From Poa pratensis (Eukaryota > Streptophyta > Magnoliopsida > Poales > Poaceae): a stretch of 64,000 bases of DNA. Under the pieces are notes generated by a model. It was not told the origin of the DNA and ran no database searches. It saw only the letters and a program-made list of their open reading frames with translations. Every line of letters starts with the position of its first letter. Positions within the stretch are counted from its first letter, which is position 1. The DNA lies in assembly GCA_947311845.1 (NCBI GenBank), contig CAMZMU010000069.1:11320351-11384350 (forward strand). The letters are read 5' to 3'. The position numbers and the translations under genes are program-made. Below are positions 10,370 through 21,869 of this stretch, piece after piece.

Positions 10370-12020
10370 AACCCCCGTGTCGTCCGCGCCTCTCCTCTCC
10401 TCTAGGGTTCCCACCCGCCGCCGCCGCCAAGCCCTCCCCGCCGGCGTTCCCCCTCCTCCCTCTCCTCCCTCCCTCTCACCCCCGACCCCCGTGTCGTCCG
10501 CGCCAGGGCGGCCCGGGGGAGAGCCGACAAGCGCTTCGCGGAGATCGACGAAGGGGAGCCGCGCCGCCGGCTTCGACCGCGGTGGCGGCGGGCCCTTCCG
10601 CCCTAAAGGGTGGCGGGGACCCTCGAGCTGGGCTGCTGAGCAGGTGGCTGAGGATGGACGCCGGGGCAGCGGCCCCGGGTCGGCGGTGGGCGGCGTCGGC
10701 GACCTTCGCGCAGGAGGTGTGCAGCGGCCCCGGGGCGCGGTGGTGCGGCGATGGTGCCCGGTGGCGAGCCGGCGGCCGGCGCCACGCTGAGGCTTGAGGA
10801 GGAGACGGCTGTGGCGAGGGCGGTGCAGGCGGCCTCCGGCGGCGCTCCTGGTTCCTGTGTCGGCTTCCAGGGCTGGTGAGTTCGGCGCGGCGGCGGCCTG
10901 TGGGTTCGCAGCAGGCGGCGCCCTGCGGGGCTTCTGCAGGCGCTGGTCTGCGGCGTGGTGGTGCTGGCAGAGCGGGAGGGGGAAGAGGTGGTGGTGACGT
11001 GCTGTTGGCCGGCTGGCAGCGTGGCGAGATGCAGGTGCTGCGCGAAGTTCTGCGCCGGTGTCTTCGGCCTGGTGGTGCAGGGCTATCCCGGCAGGGTGTG
11101 TTGGCCGGCGGCTTCGGCGCGTTCGGTGGTGGTTTGTGGGCGGCCGGTTCATGGTGGTGGTTTGTTGAGTATAACCGGAAGAAATTCTTGCTCCGGTTCC
11201 TGCCAGAGCTGACGGTGGTGACGCCCGTGGGTGTCGCGGACTTCCTTGGAAGCATTGTCATGTGTGGTGCTCACTCCTCCTCCTGCGGCCTTGACTCCGG
11301 AGGGAAACCTCGGATCTGGGATCGGGCGATGAAGGCGCTTTTGCATCTCTTTCCTTCTTGGGGGCATCGGCTCGGAGTCGCCTAGGGGTTCGATGAAGGT
11401 GGCTGGTTGTCGGATAGCTGTGCAAGGTCCAAGTGTGCAGTTTGGCAAAGAGGATGCTTTGGACGGAAGATGGGTCGCGGCTGGACTTTGGTAGTCGAGT
11501 CTCTCGGCGTGTCCGATGGGTCCTTCTGCTCCGTTGTGTTGCTGTGGAATCGGAGCTGCGGTGGAGGGTGTCCAGGCGGCGACGATGACCGGCCACCGGT
11601 GGCTTCGCAGAGTTCTCGATCGGCGCAGGTTCAGCATAATTCCCTTGTGAAGCTCGTCGTCAGATTCGGAGCTGTCTGTCCTTGGCGCGTGTGGCCAATT
11701 GTTGGCATAGGCCGGCTTGGGCTCCGATGCTTATGTGAGGCTCCGTTTGGGAAGCTGCTGGTGAAGTCGGAGTCGCTGGCTCGCGGAGGAGTGATGACGA
11801 TGAAACTTCGTGGCAACCTCGACACGGTCTCCTTGTGTGTTTGTGCTTCGTGTGGGTAGCCGGGTTGGCTGTGGTGGTGTGCCCAGTGTGGTCGTGTTCC
11901 ATGACGACATTGGTGCATTGTACGGGTTTTCGGCCGGTTCCCCTGCAAATGAACCGGTCAATTCTCTTCTACTTTTTTAAATAAAATGAGGCAATGTTGC
12001 CCGTTTTGTTCAAAAAAACA
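10370..12020 (+). mobile_element. GC-rich retrosequence with 3' A tail, copy 1
   Basis: A strongly GC-rich block starts abruptly after AATTCCAC and ends in AATAAAATGAGGC...GTTCAAAAAAACA at about 12,018, which looks like a polyadenylation-type 3' end. A second, diverged copy on the same strand is at 62,640-63,740: both contain CCGCGGTGGCGG.GGGCCC near the start and a GGAAACC...TCTGGG...GATGA.GGCGC block followed by a GGGCATC motif. Several long open frames on both strands are rich in Pro, Arg, Ala and Gly and reflect base composition, not a protein. No reverse transcriptase is present, so a non-autonomous non-LTR element is the best fit. Confidence 0.55.
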
Positions 12021-12540
12021 TGTAACAATGACAACATTTATCCCTCTATATATGCCATGGGTGCCCTAACAGTGTTGAACATATGAGCATATCATTTGTT
12101 AGCCTTCCTTCGTCACCACAATCAGGACCTGCCTTAGCCCCCACCACGTGTTTGGCTCAACTGCTCGTGGGACTTCATACATGTATTTCCATAGGCCACA
12201 AGAAAAATATTAAATCCAAAATTCTCAAATATATATGAATTATACACGTCCAAGCTGTAACAGGAGATGTCATCCAATGCTCAACACGAGGAACAGAAAT
12301 GCAGCTTGAGAACATTTCAAATTTTCTCATATATGATTGAAGTTTCTTATAAATATGCAGTAAATTCCCCCGCAAAAAAAAATATGCAGGTGATGATGAA
12401 GGGTTTGCTTATTCAAATTAGAAATCTAAAACAAAAACCCTTTCAGAAAGGGAAGTAGGGTAAACAAAAGACATACATATCTTGGGGGTACACCATGCTT
12501 CTGATCCAGATCCGCATACATCCTACAATTTGCATGATTC
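12021..12540. other. No feature seen
   Basis: AT-rich sequence without recognisable coding or repeat ends. Confidence 0.5.
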
Positions 12541-12768
12541 GAAGCTAGCTACATACAATACCTCAATTTTTGCGGGCAGCAAAGGGATTTCCCCTTTGTG
12601 GTGTTGATTTATCTACATACATTGGCAAATTTAATCACCTCCTCGAGCTTTTTCTGATCATGCAGCACTCAGCATATGTCGAATTAGTGAACCACCAATA
12701 AATGCATCACCAGCACGTGTTGTATCAACTTGTTGTACTTAGTAGGATGGCACAGCTCCACGGAAATC
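12541..12768 (-). pseudogene. Fructokinase pseudogene, C-terminal exon
   Basis: After an acceptor (TTATAG, exon starting at 12,768 on the minus strand) the sequence reads FRGAVPSY-stop-VQQVDTTRAGDAFIGGSL, then after a frameshift QKKLEEVIKFAN, and after another break INTTKGEIPLLPAKIEVLY. These are the signature pieces of plant fructokinases (pfkB/ribokinase fold): the DTTGAGDAF catalytic motif with the anion-hole GAGD, the QKKLEE.IKFANACGA helix and the TTKKGAIP.LP tail. In a working enzyme this would phosphorylate fructose with ATP in the cytosol. Here Lys is replaced by a stop (TAA) just before VQQ, the motif has Arg for the first Gly of GAGD, and at least two frameshifts follow. Upstream exons were not identified to the right. 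The order of pieces is correct, so a decayed gene or a captured genomic fragment with its intron border is more likely than a processed copy. Confidence 0.75.
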
Positions 12769-15668
12769 CTATAATCAAATGCAACAAACTATAAGTATCA
12801 ATCACATCATAAGTGTCTTCAAGACTCGATGGCATACTAAGTATTGATTTGAACAAACGGAGTACAATCAGCAACGAAATAGTTGTTTGCTCAAACAATA
12901 GCTGCTGGTCTTGTATGCCATGGCAAGGTGCATGGTGGCAAGCGCGAGCAACATAAGAAACATGGCCTCGATGGCCACGAGCTGGCCTGCAGATGGAGCA
13001 CGGATAAACCTCAACATTGTCAAAGTACAGTAAATAGTTTCAGCACTTCCCAAATATAACCTCACAATCTAGAGAGAAAACATGACTCTTTTTTTGCGAA
13101 TGGAGAAAACATGACTCGTAGTATAGCTATCTAAATCTGCAATTCAGTATGCCATAGGTATAGCAATTTTGGACCTAAATTCTTACGAGATGTCAACCAG
13201 ACCCTTGACTCCCGGAGAACTCTGGCTAAACTTAAGTTGATAGTATTAAATATCTCTGGTCTACCAGCGCCTTTTCTTAAAGCCAATTAACCAAATGTTC
13301 ACCTACAACAAGAACAAAGAAGAAGGCTAGAGAACATATCATAGCTCTTGATTGTGCCAAATATCTTCACAATGTCATTTTTAACGACTCCGATCTGATG
13401 GCATGATAGTAAAAATGAACATCCGCAATAATAACAAACTTCAGATAATACGTATTTATAAATCAGATGAATGGGCTATTTTTCTTCTCTCTTTTGCTCT
13501 CACATTCAGTATGAGCTTCATCTATGGGTCTACTAATAGGTGGTTGGTCATGTTTTTTGGATCCAATGTATAATCGATCTAAATTTCTGAATACATCACT
13601 CAACAGCGAAATTGTAAACCATTAAAAATGAATATGTGATGCGGTAAATAGTAATGCATCACCATGCAGGAAAAAAATGGTCGGCTGCATAGGCCTGCAT
13701 ATACCATGTCCGGGCAGGTACTCATAGAATGCACAGTCAATTGTAGCATGCTGTAAATTTGAATTCTAAATTCAACTATGAATTTTGCATATTTATCTGA
13801 TATGTTTATGATTTTGTGCTTAAATATTTGTGCTGAACTTTAAATTTGAAGGTAAGCCTAATGAGAAAATGTGGCCAGAATGGACATGTCATTGTTCGTT
13901 TGGACGGTGCCGCTGGGCACGCTGGATAAAAGCAACCGCAAACACATGTTCGACGAGCCCCCAGATGGTAAAAATATGTTCATTTCCGGACAGGGTTTGG
14001 GGAACGCCACTTGACTGACGATGACCTTGTCAGTTAAACCATGTTGCATCTAATTACATAAGAAATTAGAGATAATGGAATATCCAATCATTGAGACAAG
14101 GTCCATGCCAATTGGCAATCTGTGGTCGCTGAGTTCTAAAAGACCAGTATACTTATCCTCGAGCAATAGCACATCATTGTATAATTAAATGACCAAGGAA
14201 AAAACCTATTATGAGCAACACAAAGTTAAGAAGAACTCACGCCATCCCAATGCATACTACTAATGCCTTGGTGCTTAAACACAAAATATAATTCCATACA
14301 ATTTCAGTGTATTGCCCAGGAGTTGCCAAGGCAAGATTAATGATCCTTTCCGGCAGCACACGGTCCCTTGCATCCTAGAATCGATAGCACACATATTTTC
14401 GTTAAAATGGTGATCTATAAGAATAATTTCAGCTCAGTAAATAGGGACGGGTTTTGTGAATGAATCGCCATTTTCTTTCCCGACTCAATCAGTCAGATGG
14501 CTATAGCAGCAAGAAGTAAACACAAAATATTTCTGGGGTTGCACTGCTCATGCCAATATAGAGTGAAGAAAAAACAAGAATAAAAGTATTATTTAATCAT
14601 CTGTTCATCAAACCACGCTTTTGTGTGATACGGACACACAAAAATCTATACCTTCAAAGACGGAAGGGACCCTGGCATGCAGGATGACGAGGAGTCGTCA
14701 AGCTTGACACCATCAAGGGCTGCTGTCTGTGAAGTGATAGTGAAAATATCTCTATGACAAAGCTATTTATCAAATTTGGATGTCGGTTGAGTTGTGCAAA
14801 AATCTGTGCAAACAAATTCAGAGAATACGGTTCTACAGAAAAATTAAAAGGAACATACTGCAAGGTGAACTTGTTTTACTTGTATCATCGTTCTTGAGAA
14901 AAAGCAATAACTGGAGAGGCCCTCTAAGTGTTGCAAAAATCAAACACAGTTATTCACCGGAAGCAAATGTTCATGCAAACTTACCTCTACAGCATTTACT
15001 CTTCAGAATTGCCAAAATCATGGCATACATGGGCCCTGAATCACTCATCTATCCGCGGAAGCGTGCAGCCGTCGTTGGGAGGAGAGGTCAATCTGGAGCA
15101 CGAAGAACCACAAACATATGGGCACGTCGCACTTGAGCTCATCCCTGTCAGGTTCTAAGAAAGAAGAGATTCCAAACACCTCTTGGCGTTGAAGGTGAGA
15201 GCGTCATTGGAAGTGCTGGATCCCCACCCCACGGAGTGGAACGACAATGGATGAGGAGCGTCCACCATAGCGTCGGCGCCGATGGACTCGAAGGGCTGCT
15301 CGAGGTCGAGGTAAAGCGATTCGGAGATCGAGGTCGAGCCAAAAGAACGACTCCACCATGGATATCAGCATCAGATCCGACCTGTCCCTCTCCTCCGGCG
15401 CCGCTTGCTATCCTTGCCTCCGGTCGCTTGCCCCCGGTCGCTGTAGCTAGGGACAGGTAGCGCCGCCAGAATCGCTAGAGGATAATGCATCCAGATTGGA
15501 TCGGCAGGGAGAAGGAAAGGAAACGCGAGCGAGCGATGACGCGTGCTGGGCCGGGTCAAGTGATCATCCGAGATGGGCTGAGCGCGAATGGGCGACCGGG
15601 GGAAGTACCTCCGGGCAGACTACTCGTCGATAGATGGTTTGCTCGGACGTACGACCAACTCCCATTTA
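12769..15668. other. No intact gene; scattered exon-like scraps
   Basis: On the minus strand, 14,290-14,378 reads ARDRVLPERIINLALATPG after an AG acceptor, 14,650-14,730 reads TAALDGVKLDDSSSSCMPGS before a GTATAG donor, and 14,090-14,160 reads LLELSDHRLPIGMDLVSMIG. They could be exons of one decayed or captured gene, but I do not recognise the product. The block at 13,885-14,020 resembles a dispersed grass repeat. 15,150-15,480 is GC-rich with no supported frame. Confidence 0.25.
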
Positions 15669-16418
15669 ATAGTAAAGACTAATAAAGGCAGTAAGCCTTC
15701 TTGCCGTCCGCCCTTTTTTTGGACGATTTTGCCCTCGCGTGTTCAGACATATTACAGCCACTGCCACCGCTTAAGTGGATACCGGTTCGAAATTTCAATT
15801 TGCAAAAAAAAACCCTGACAAACTGGGAAACTAACCCGCAGTCCACAGAGCGGACGTCCTACTGACTTAGTCGCGATTTATCGAAAACCCACGGATCTTT
15901 TTGCAAGAACTCCACCGAAGAGGTACGGGAGAATCTGGAGCGTCCGTTGAAGTTGCAACGGACGGCCGAGATTAATCTGCTTTCTAAATTTTGTTTAAGT
16001 AAACATAGAACACACTAAACTTTGTAAATTCATAACTTTCAACCCACAACTCCAAATTTAACAAACTTTACATCAGCGCAAAGCTTTGACCATGTAGTTT
16101 AATTTGGCATCATTACTTCTCATTTTTGCATCTGTTTTAGTTGATCAACATACAGAGATGCATTTCAGCCATATAATTCAACACTTGAGTTCTAAAAATG
16201 TTTTCAAAATGAATCCTTTTATTAAATGTCAAGAAATACATCCTCTGTCCAGGGAACCAAAGTTATAAATTTGGAAAATAATTTAACGACCCAATTAAGC
16301 CATTACCATTTTCTTCCCTTTTTAAAACGATTCACAAATAATTCGTTGTGTAATTTAAATCCAAACTGAAACTCTGGTTTTTTCTCCCGTAGCGAAGCAC
16401 GGACGGGCAGTTTGCTAG
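15669..16418 (+). mobile_element. Short non-autonomous Helitron
   Basis: The 3' end is CCCGTAGCGAAGCACGG (a hairpin), then a short spacer, then CTAG at 16,415-16,418 followed by T. The 5' part (ACTAATAAAGGCAGTAAGCC, then CTTCTTGCCGTCCGCCC and TTTTGCCCTCG) matches the Helitron start seen at 63,754. About 750 bases with no RepHel gene. The extreme 5' TC is degenerate, so the first base is approximate. Confidence 0.75.
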
Positions 16419-16848
16419 TAATATAATATAAACATACAGTGAGTTAGCGAGTGTTATTTGCAGCTGTCAGAGACGTTGTACTAACTAGTGACTACTGAGG
16501 CCTCAAAAAAGAGACAGAGTTTAACTGAAACACATTCACCTGTTCCAATTTCCCAAAAAAGTCGCACGAGTTGGTCGGAAGCACGAAGTCACCAGAGTAC
16601 GAGCAACGCATGAACAAATCCATCAATTAATTATCCTCCAACATTAAGAACCAATTAATCACACCAAGTGGTGCCGACATCTTTTGTTTACATCAGAATT
16701 TTCTGGCAAAATTCTTTCCGAAAAGAGAAAAGAAAGAAAAAAAGGGAAGAAGAAAAAATGAACACATGTTTGTTGTTGTATACACTCTCCGGTGATCGGC
16801 GAAGCGAGCCAATGCGTCTGAGAGCCTACTGAACTAAGGGATTCCGGA
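16419..16848. other. 3' flank of the RING gene
   Basis: AT-rich, with an A-rich purine tract at 16,720-16,760. It would contain the 3' untranslated region of the minus-strand RING gene; no polyadenylation site was assigned. Confidence 0.4.
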
Positions 16849-17769
16849 TCAATTCGACGACGGAGGCGTCTTTGGTGTCTTGGGCGGGCGCCCGGCGAGG
16901 CCCTGCTCGATGTCGCCGCCGCGCGGGCTGGAGGTGGAGGAGCCCGCGACGGCCTGCTTGCCCCTGCTCAGGAGCCGCCGCAGCGAGCGGAGGCGGGCGG
17001 ACATGGGAGACCTGAGGTCGTCGGCCGGCATCCTGCTCGCCGGCAGCGGCGACGACGCGCCCACCACCATCATAGGCCGGTTCGGGATGTCGATCACCAG
17101 GCTCTCCTTCCTCAGTCCCGGGGCCGAGGAGCTGCTCGTGGCGGGTGCGGCGATAGGAGGAGATGGCGCCGGCGGACGCATCCCGAGGCTGGTGTTGGTG
17201 AAGTCGTCGTCGTGGGTGCCCCAGAAGAGGACGTTGGTCGGGAACATGGGGAAGTCGACGGTGGCGGGGTCCTCGCGGGGCACGCGCGGGAGGCCCTCCT
17301 CCGCGGCGGCGCCGACGGGGGCGCGGCAGAGGGGGCAGGTGTCGTGGGAGTGGAACCACATGTCGATGCACTCCACGTGGAAGCGGTGGTCGCACTTGGG
17401 CAGCGTCCGCACCTTCTCGCCGTCGGCCACCTCCGACAGGCACACCGCGCACTCCAGCGCGTCGGTCTTCTTCGCGCCGCCGGGCGTCCTTGGAGACGCG
17501 CCTTTGGCGTAGACTGCGACGGGGAGGGAGCGGAGGACGGAGGCGGGCAGGCCGCGGCCCGGGAGCGGGGAGTCGCCGACGAAGATGAAGCGGGAGGAGG
17601 GGGTGGAGACGCCGAGCATGGGGTTGGCGCCGAGGAAGCGCTTGGCGTAGAGGTAGAGGAGGAAGACGAAGACGACGACCATGAAGAGGAAGATGACCGC
17701 GGCGAGGAGGACCCCGTTGCTGATGGCCAGCTGCGACGGCGTGCCCGCCATCGACGGCGGAGAAGACAT
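16849..17769 (-). CDS. RING-H2 finger protein, ATL family (E3 ubiquitin ligase)
   Basis: An uninterrupted 306-residue frame, intronless as is usual for ATL genes. From the chosen start (MSSPPSMAG): a hydrophobic segment at about 20-42 ([20 protein letters not shown]) that would anchor it in a membrane; a GLD-type motif at 73-87 ([15 protein letters not shown]); and a RING-H2 domain at 107-148 with ligands C107, C110, C126, H128, H131, C134, C145, C148. Spacing is C-x2-C-x15-C-x-H-x2-H-x2-C-x10-C-x2-C, with the Pro before the third ligand (LPKC) and the Trp after the sixth (CIDMW) that mark ATL proteins. The tail is Ser/Pro-rich with a basic patch ([13 protein letters not shown]). Known members pass ubiquitin from an E2 to membrane-proximal targets, often in defence or hormone responses; the target here is unknown. 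An upstream in-frame ATG at 18,003 would add 78 residues without ATL similarity, so 17,769 is preferred. It is the only intact host gene I can support. Confidence 0.9.
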   Translation of the reverse strand: MSSPPSMAGTPSQLAISNGVLLAAVIFLFMVVVFVFLLYLYAKRFLGANPMLGVSTPSSRFIFVGDSPLPGRGLPASVLRSLPVAVYAKGASPRTPGGAKKTDALECAVCLSEVADGEKVRTLPKCDHRFHVECIDMWFHSHDTCPLCRAPVGAAAEEGLPRVPREDPATVDFPMFPTNVLFWGTHDDDFTNTSLGMRPPAPSPPIAAPATSSSSAPGLRKESLVIDIPNRPMMVVGASSPLPASRMPADDLRSPMSARLRSLRRLLSRGKQAVAGSSTSSPRGGDIEQGLAGRPPKTPKTPPSSN

Positions 17770-18089
17770 GCTGTGTCGGCAAGAGATTCCCCTTTCCGGC
17801 GAGCACGCTGACGATGCGATAACAGAGGAAGAATGAGTAGGGGAGGTCGGCATGGTGGCCGGTATTTGAAGGGAGAGAAGTGTGACGAGGCGGCTAGCTG
17901 ATCGCGGTAGTGGGATCTTCTGCGCCGAGGTAGTGCACGTAATCATACGGTCCAAGCATGGAATGGAGGTAGAGGATCCTGGTGGTGGAATGGACTTTGT
18001 CAACTAGTGGCTTGATTCAGGGGAAGGAGACAAGGCATGGGCCGCGCGGTTTGACTCGGCCGTTTCTCTCCTGACGCTCGCGCCTTCTC

Positions 18090-18620
18090 CGGTACGTGCT
18101 CCGGCGGCCTCCTCGAAGCATCCAACTGGCGTGACCAGGGGCAGCCGCCGCGCTTGGAACTGCTGTGAATTCGCCGGTCGCCGGCAACTGACTGACCTCG
18201 CCGGTCACGGTCAATTCGTCTTACTCCGAAACTACAAACTCGATCTTCACACGTTTTAGAAATATAATAAGTACGTACTGTACACGAGACTGTCAGACTG
18301 TGCATCTTTTACCTTGGGGAATTCGAATTCAGCTCGACATGCGTCAGATTCGAGCTCGAGTGGTCAACGGCACGGTGATTAATTAACCCAGCAGTGGACA
18401 TGAAAACGACAACAGTGTGGTAAAACTTCGTCCTACTGGCGACCAGCAGGGACCCGTCCGTTGCACTCGTAAATTATATGCTGCACGTTAAATTTGGCGT
18501 CTGTGATTTTCAATCCGGCTGGTCCGTGAGATACCGTGCAATGCATTGATGATGGCCTATAAAGACACCAGGACATCATCATCCCTACTCATAATAATTT
18601 TAAAAAGATTTCAAAGGACT
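18090..18620. repeat. Paralogous segment, copy 1 (start of three-copy duplication)
   Basis: From TACGTGCTCCGG through GCATCCAACTGG, GTGAATTCGCCG, GAATTCAGCTCGAC, CAGTGGACATGAAAACGAC and GATGGCCTATAAAGACACCA, this matches 26,155-26,680 and 37,320-37,900 in order. The CCTATAAAGACACC phrase resembles a plus-strand TATA box but no gene follows it in any copy. Copy 1 lies directly upstream of the RING gene, which the other copies lack. Confidence 0.9.
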
Positions 18621-18652
18621 GACAATCGAGTTCGGATGATTAAAATGGACGC

Positions 18653-18997
18653 ATGGTGCCGATCATGATGCCAATTATTAACAGTTTCCTTGAGCTGATG
18701 CCTTCTTCTTCAAAGATTACATCTTTGCCCGGAATTTCTGTGGTTGCTCTCTATGTTCCTGGCAACATGGTCCACCGAATTTCGCCTACAAAGACAACTT
18801 TTTGTTATGATGAGGATAGACCAGGATATAATTTTTGTCAATGGTACTATAGTTTTCCTATCATCTGGACAACTTATTTAATCGTGTCTCGAGTGCATCG
18901 TTCTGCGATATTTTACACCAAAGAGTTGTTGTATGTTAACGAAATTACACCTCACATTCAATTTGTGATGTTTGTAAAGCCATCTTCGACGATGTGA
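18653..18997 (+). other. Unrecognised 114-codon open frame
   Basis: Plus-strand frame from an ATG in GCATGGTGCC; the first 60 bases (to CTTCTTCAAAGA) are shared with 36,757-36,835 in copy 2, where the frame is not kept. No domain, signal or codon evidence. Probably a chance frame in the duplicated segment. Confidence 0.2.
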
Positions 18998-19330
18998 TGT
19001 CAGTTTCCGCCTGGATATGCCACATAGCACATCTACTCGAGGCATCTTGATGTCTAAGATATGTTTAGTTTTCTATATTGTGCAATCGGATTTGTTTTCA
19101 TCCTGAATTTTCTTATATCATGACATTGACGTGACCACTATTTTTCTTATATCATGAATATATTAGCCATCATATAGAAGTACAGACATTGTCCTTCACA
19201 TTATGTGGAGGACACAAAACTATATTCATACTATTGGAGATGCCTTTATCACATATATTTAACCACGTCTAAAAATTAGATCAAAAGTCGAGTAATTGGC
19301 CCATTAAAAAGTGCTCAATGGATCTCTGAG

Positions 19331-20436
19331 CAGGGTCAGGCCCAGTGTGGTGCCAACTGTGCAGTCGGCACAGCGCCCACGAATTTTTAGGGCCCCAAAT
19401 TTTTGTATATGCCTATATGTACTTGTATAGCATCTGAAGGGAATTTTGGCTGCATCGTGGATGCTGGGCCGAATCGCGCGCTGTGCCCCTGCGCTGCTTC
19501 TAGGCAGTGAGCTGGGTCGCCGCGCTTCCGTCGTATCGATCGTCAATCTGCGCGTGCGCTTGTGGGCGAAATACGGAACGGAAGTCGTATCGAACTAGCG
19601 ATAGCGATCGATCTGGCCGCGCTCGATTCCGAGGAGGCTAGGCCCCGCCGACGCAGGCAGCTACGCACGATTCCCAGATTATTGATCTGCGCGTATCCAA
19701 CTATCGATCGATCCACAGCCATAGGCCACAGCACCGGCGACGGGAGACACGGCGCCACCGCGGTGACCGCACGGCAGTTTCTCTTCATGGCCTGATCGCA
19801 AAAACAGGTATAGACGAATGATAGTACGGTTGATCTTTTGTTTCTAATTCACACTTCTAGTTTATGATTGCATCCACCCTCCAATTTTATTTTATTCATC
19901 TCTTGTATCTTGTTTTTGAGTAATACAGATTTGAATCATCTTGGGGAAACATCAGTTCGGTTTCCAGAAGTGTAAGAGAAAAGAAAATAAAAAAATGATT
20001 AAATCTCAAAAGGGTGATATGGACAAGTTTATTAGAAAAGAAGCATCACAAGTGTCATCCGGTAATCAATCTGTTGATCCTTCTACCCTTGCACTTGCAA
20101 TAGTTCCTTACAATCATTCTAGATAGCTAGACGGAGACAGATGATATTGAGGTAGAGGAAGATCATATTGAAGATTGATTATGAGGATATCATTGAAGAT
20201 TTCATTTCAAAGAACACAGACGAATGATGATGTTCAAATAAATGTTATGCAACTTCTTGAATCAAATAGGTATGATTCTCAATATATTCAATTGTTACGC
20301 AAAATATTATGTCATATACATTAGGATTATTTATTAGTTAAAATGTTTGAATTATTTATTAGTTCAAATTTTAGTGTGAGATAGGCCCCGTTTTAGAATT
20401 TGGCATAGGGCCCCGAATTTTGCCGGCCCGGGCATG
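19331..20436 (+). mobile_element. hAT element with a TTF-type transposase remnant
   Basis: The ends are imperfect inverted repeats (CAGGGTCAGGCCC at 19,331; GGCCCGGGCATG ending 20,436) flanked by CTCTGAG at 19,324-19,330 and 20,437-20,443. hAT elements usually duplicate eight bases; seven match here. Near each end are GGGCCCC blocks typical of these elements. At about 19,945-20,125 the plus strand encodes FGFQKCKRKENKKMIKSQKG followed by DMDKFI and a Ser-rich stretch, resembling the N-terminus of grass TTF-finger/DUF4371 hAT transposases. The rest of the transposase is absent. The matching point in copy 3 (37,930) has no such insertion. Confidence 0.75.
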
Positions 20437-20523
20437 CTCTGAGTAAATTTCACAATAATTGACACATTACTCGTCCAAGTCAAATACTAGAGTAATAGGT
20501 AGATCCTCGATTAGCTAGTGTAT

Positions 20524-20546
20524 GGGGGGGGGGGGGGGGGGGGGGG
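20524..20546. repeat. Run of 23 G
   Basis: Uninterrupted G homopolymer; length is likely unreliable in sequencing. Confidence 0.9.
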
Positions 20547-20650
20547 CATGTAGGAGGCCCAAAGTTTCGATTAGGTTACACCTTCTACCTGCTACCGGCC
20601 CAAATCGATTAAGGGTTGAAATATACGATTTGGTCGCACAAAAGGGGGTG

Positions 20651-20674
20651 GAGAGAGAGAGAGAGAGAGAGAGA
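20651..20674. repeat. (GA)12 microsatellite
   Basis: Perfect GA dinucleotide run inside the paralogous segment; the equivalent place in copy 3 has only GAGAGACGGGAGAGAGA. Confidence 0.9.
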
Positions 20675-21116
20675 TGCGAGAGGTAAGCACAAAGTAGGGT
20701 GGCATATATGGCGTGTTTTTAGTTGAAATATACGATTAGGTCGCGCAAAAGGAGAGAGTAGATGGTTTTAAACTTTTAATGCAGAAATTCACAATGGCTC
20801 CCAACAAGCTCACATGCTCGTGTCCGAATAAAAAAAATAAAAAACTAGTAAAACATTTTTCAACAATCTGAAAAAATTGGCGATTAACATATGCATGTTT
20901 TGTGCATACATGCAAAATTTCGTGGTGAAATGACATTTGTGGTACTCTTTACAAAAAAAGACAAATCAGTGGCCAAAATGGGATTAAAAAATATATTTTG
21001 AGATCATTGATTTTGTTTTTACGCACAGAGCACTGCATATGTCGTTTCATCACGAAACTGGGCACGCATTTAGAACACTCGTATATGTTGGTCTATTTAT
21101 CTTTTCAGACTTTTAA

Positions 21117-21200
21117 TACTCCCTCCGTCTAAAAATAAGTGGCTCAAGTTTGACAAAAAGGGGATTATCTATACATGAAATATGTCTAGATAAGTGGATG
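21117..21200 (+). mobile_element. Stowaway MITE, one end only
   Basis: TA followed by CTCCCTCCGTCTAAAAATAAGTG is a Stowaway terminal repeat. The opposite end was not found nearby, so this is truncated; the right limit is arbitrary. Confidence 0.45.
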
Positions 21201-21459
21201 TCTACGACAACAGTAGAAAGTGTCTCAACATATATGCCAATTCTTTTTACCAATTTTGTTTTTATGTATTGTCTATTTATCTCTTGTACATATGTTTTAG
21301 TGCAAGTTGAGCTGCCGATTAATGGTTGACAGATTAAGTCGGTTAGTCGACTTAGATGACGTGGAACAAGATAGTCTCCTCTACCGTTGGCGATAGAATG
21401 TAGCCGTACGTATCCTCTTGAATGCACACACGCACGTACATTTAACGTGTGCGTGACAT

Positions 21460-21780
21460 TTGGTCCACTTTCACACACTTTAACCGTGATGAGTACGGGG
21501 AAACCAACTAGAAAGCGATTGTTGGGTGGGAGGGAAACGCGTGCCGTGACCATTGAAAAGTTCATCGGAGCGGAACCGGCGACGGCGCGCGTGGAAAGTC
21601 CATCGGCACGGGCGCGACGTCGTCACCCTACACATCCCGACCCAGCTTTTCTCTACTCATGTGCAAGTGAAACAACAGTGGAGCTAGGGGAGTAGAGCCA
21701 TGGACGGGGCCTTTCCCGCGGACACCGGGTACCGGCAGACCCGGGCGATCGGGATGTGTATGGAGAGCCCTGCACATATT
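21460..21780. repeat. Paralogous segment copy 1, right part, with inverted block
   Basis: Matches 39,660-40,070 in copy 3: TTTAACCGTGATGA.TACGG, GCGATTGTTGG, CCATTGAAAAGTTCATCGGA, GCGCGACGTCGTCACCCT. From 21,629 to 21,760 the sequence is inverted relative to copy 3. Confidence 0.85.
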
Positions 21781-21869
21781 TCGTAAAACATAAACTGCAT
21801 ATATATGTTGCACAAGTGAAAAACAAAAAACATAAAAACAAATTGGTAAAAAGAATTGGCATATTACTA

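Noticed and set aside
10343..11261. Long Pro/Arg/Ala-rich frames on both strands
   Set aside because: Overlapping open frames in all directions in a GC-rich retrosequence; no domain and no shared frame with the second copy.
16826..17811. Long frames overlapping the RING gene in other frames and on the plus strand
   Set aside because: GC-rich third positions open the other frames; only the 16,849-17,769 frame has a domain.
16849..18003. 384-residue version of the RING protein
   Set aside because: The extra 78 N-terminal residues have no ATL similarity and lie in the probable leader; 17,769 gives a normal ATL layout.
20521..20560. G run as a possible G-quadruplex regulator
   Set aside because: A plain homopolymer between repeats with no gene nearby; more likely slippage or sequencing length error.
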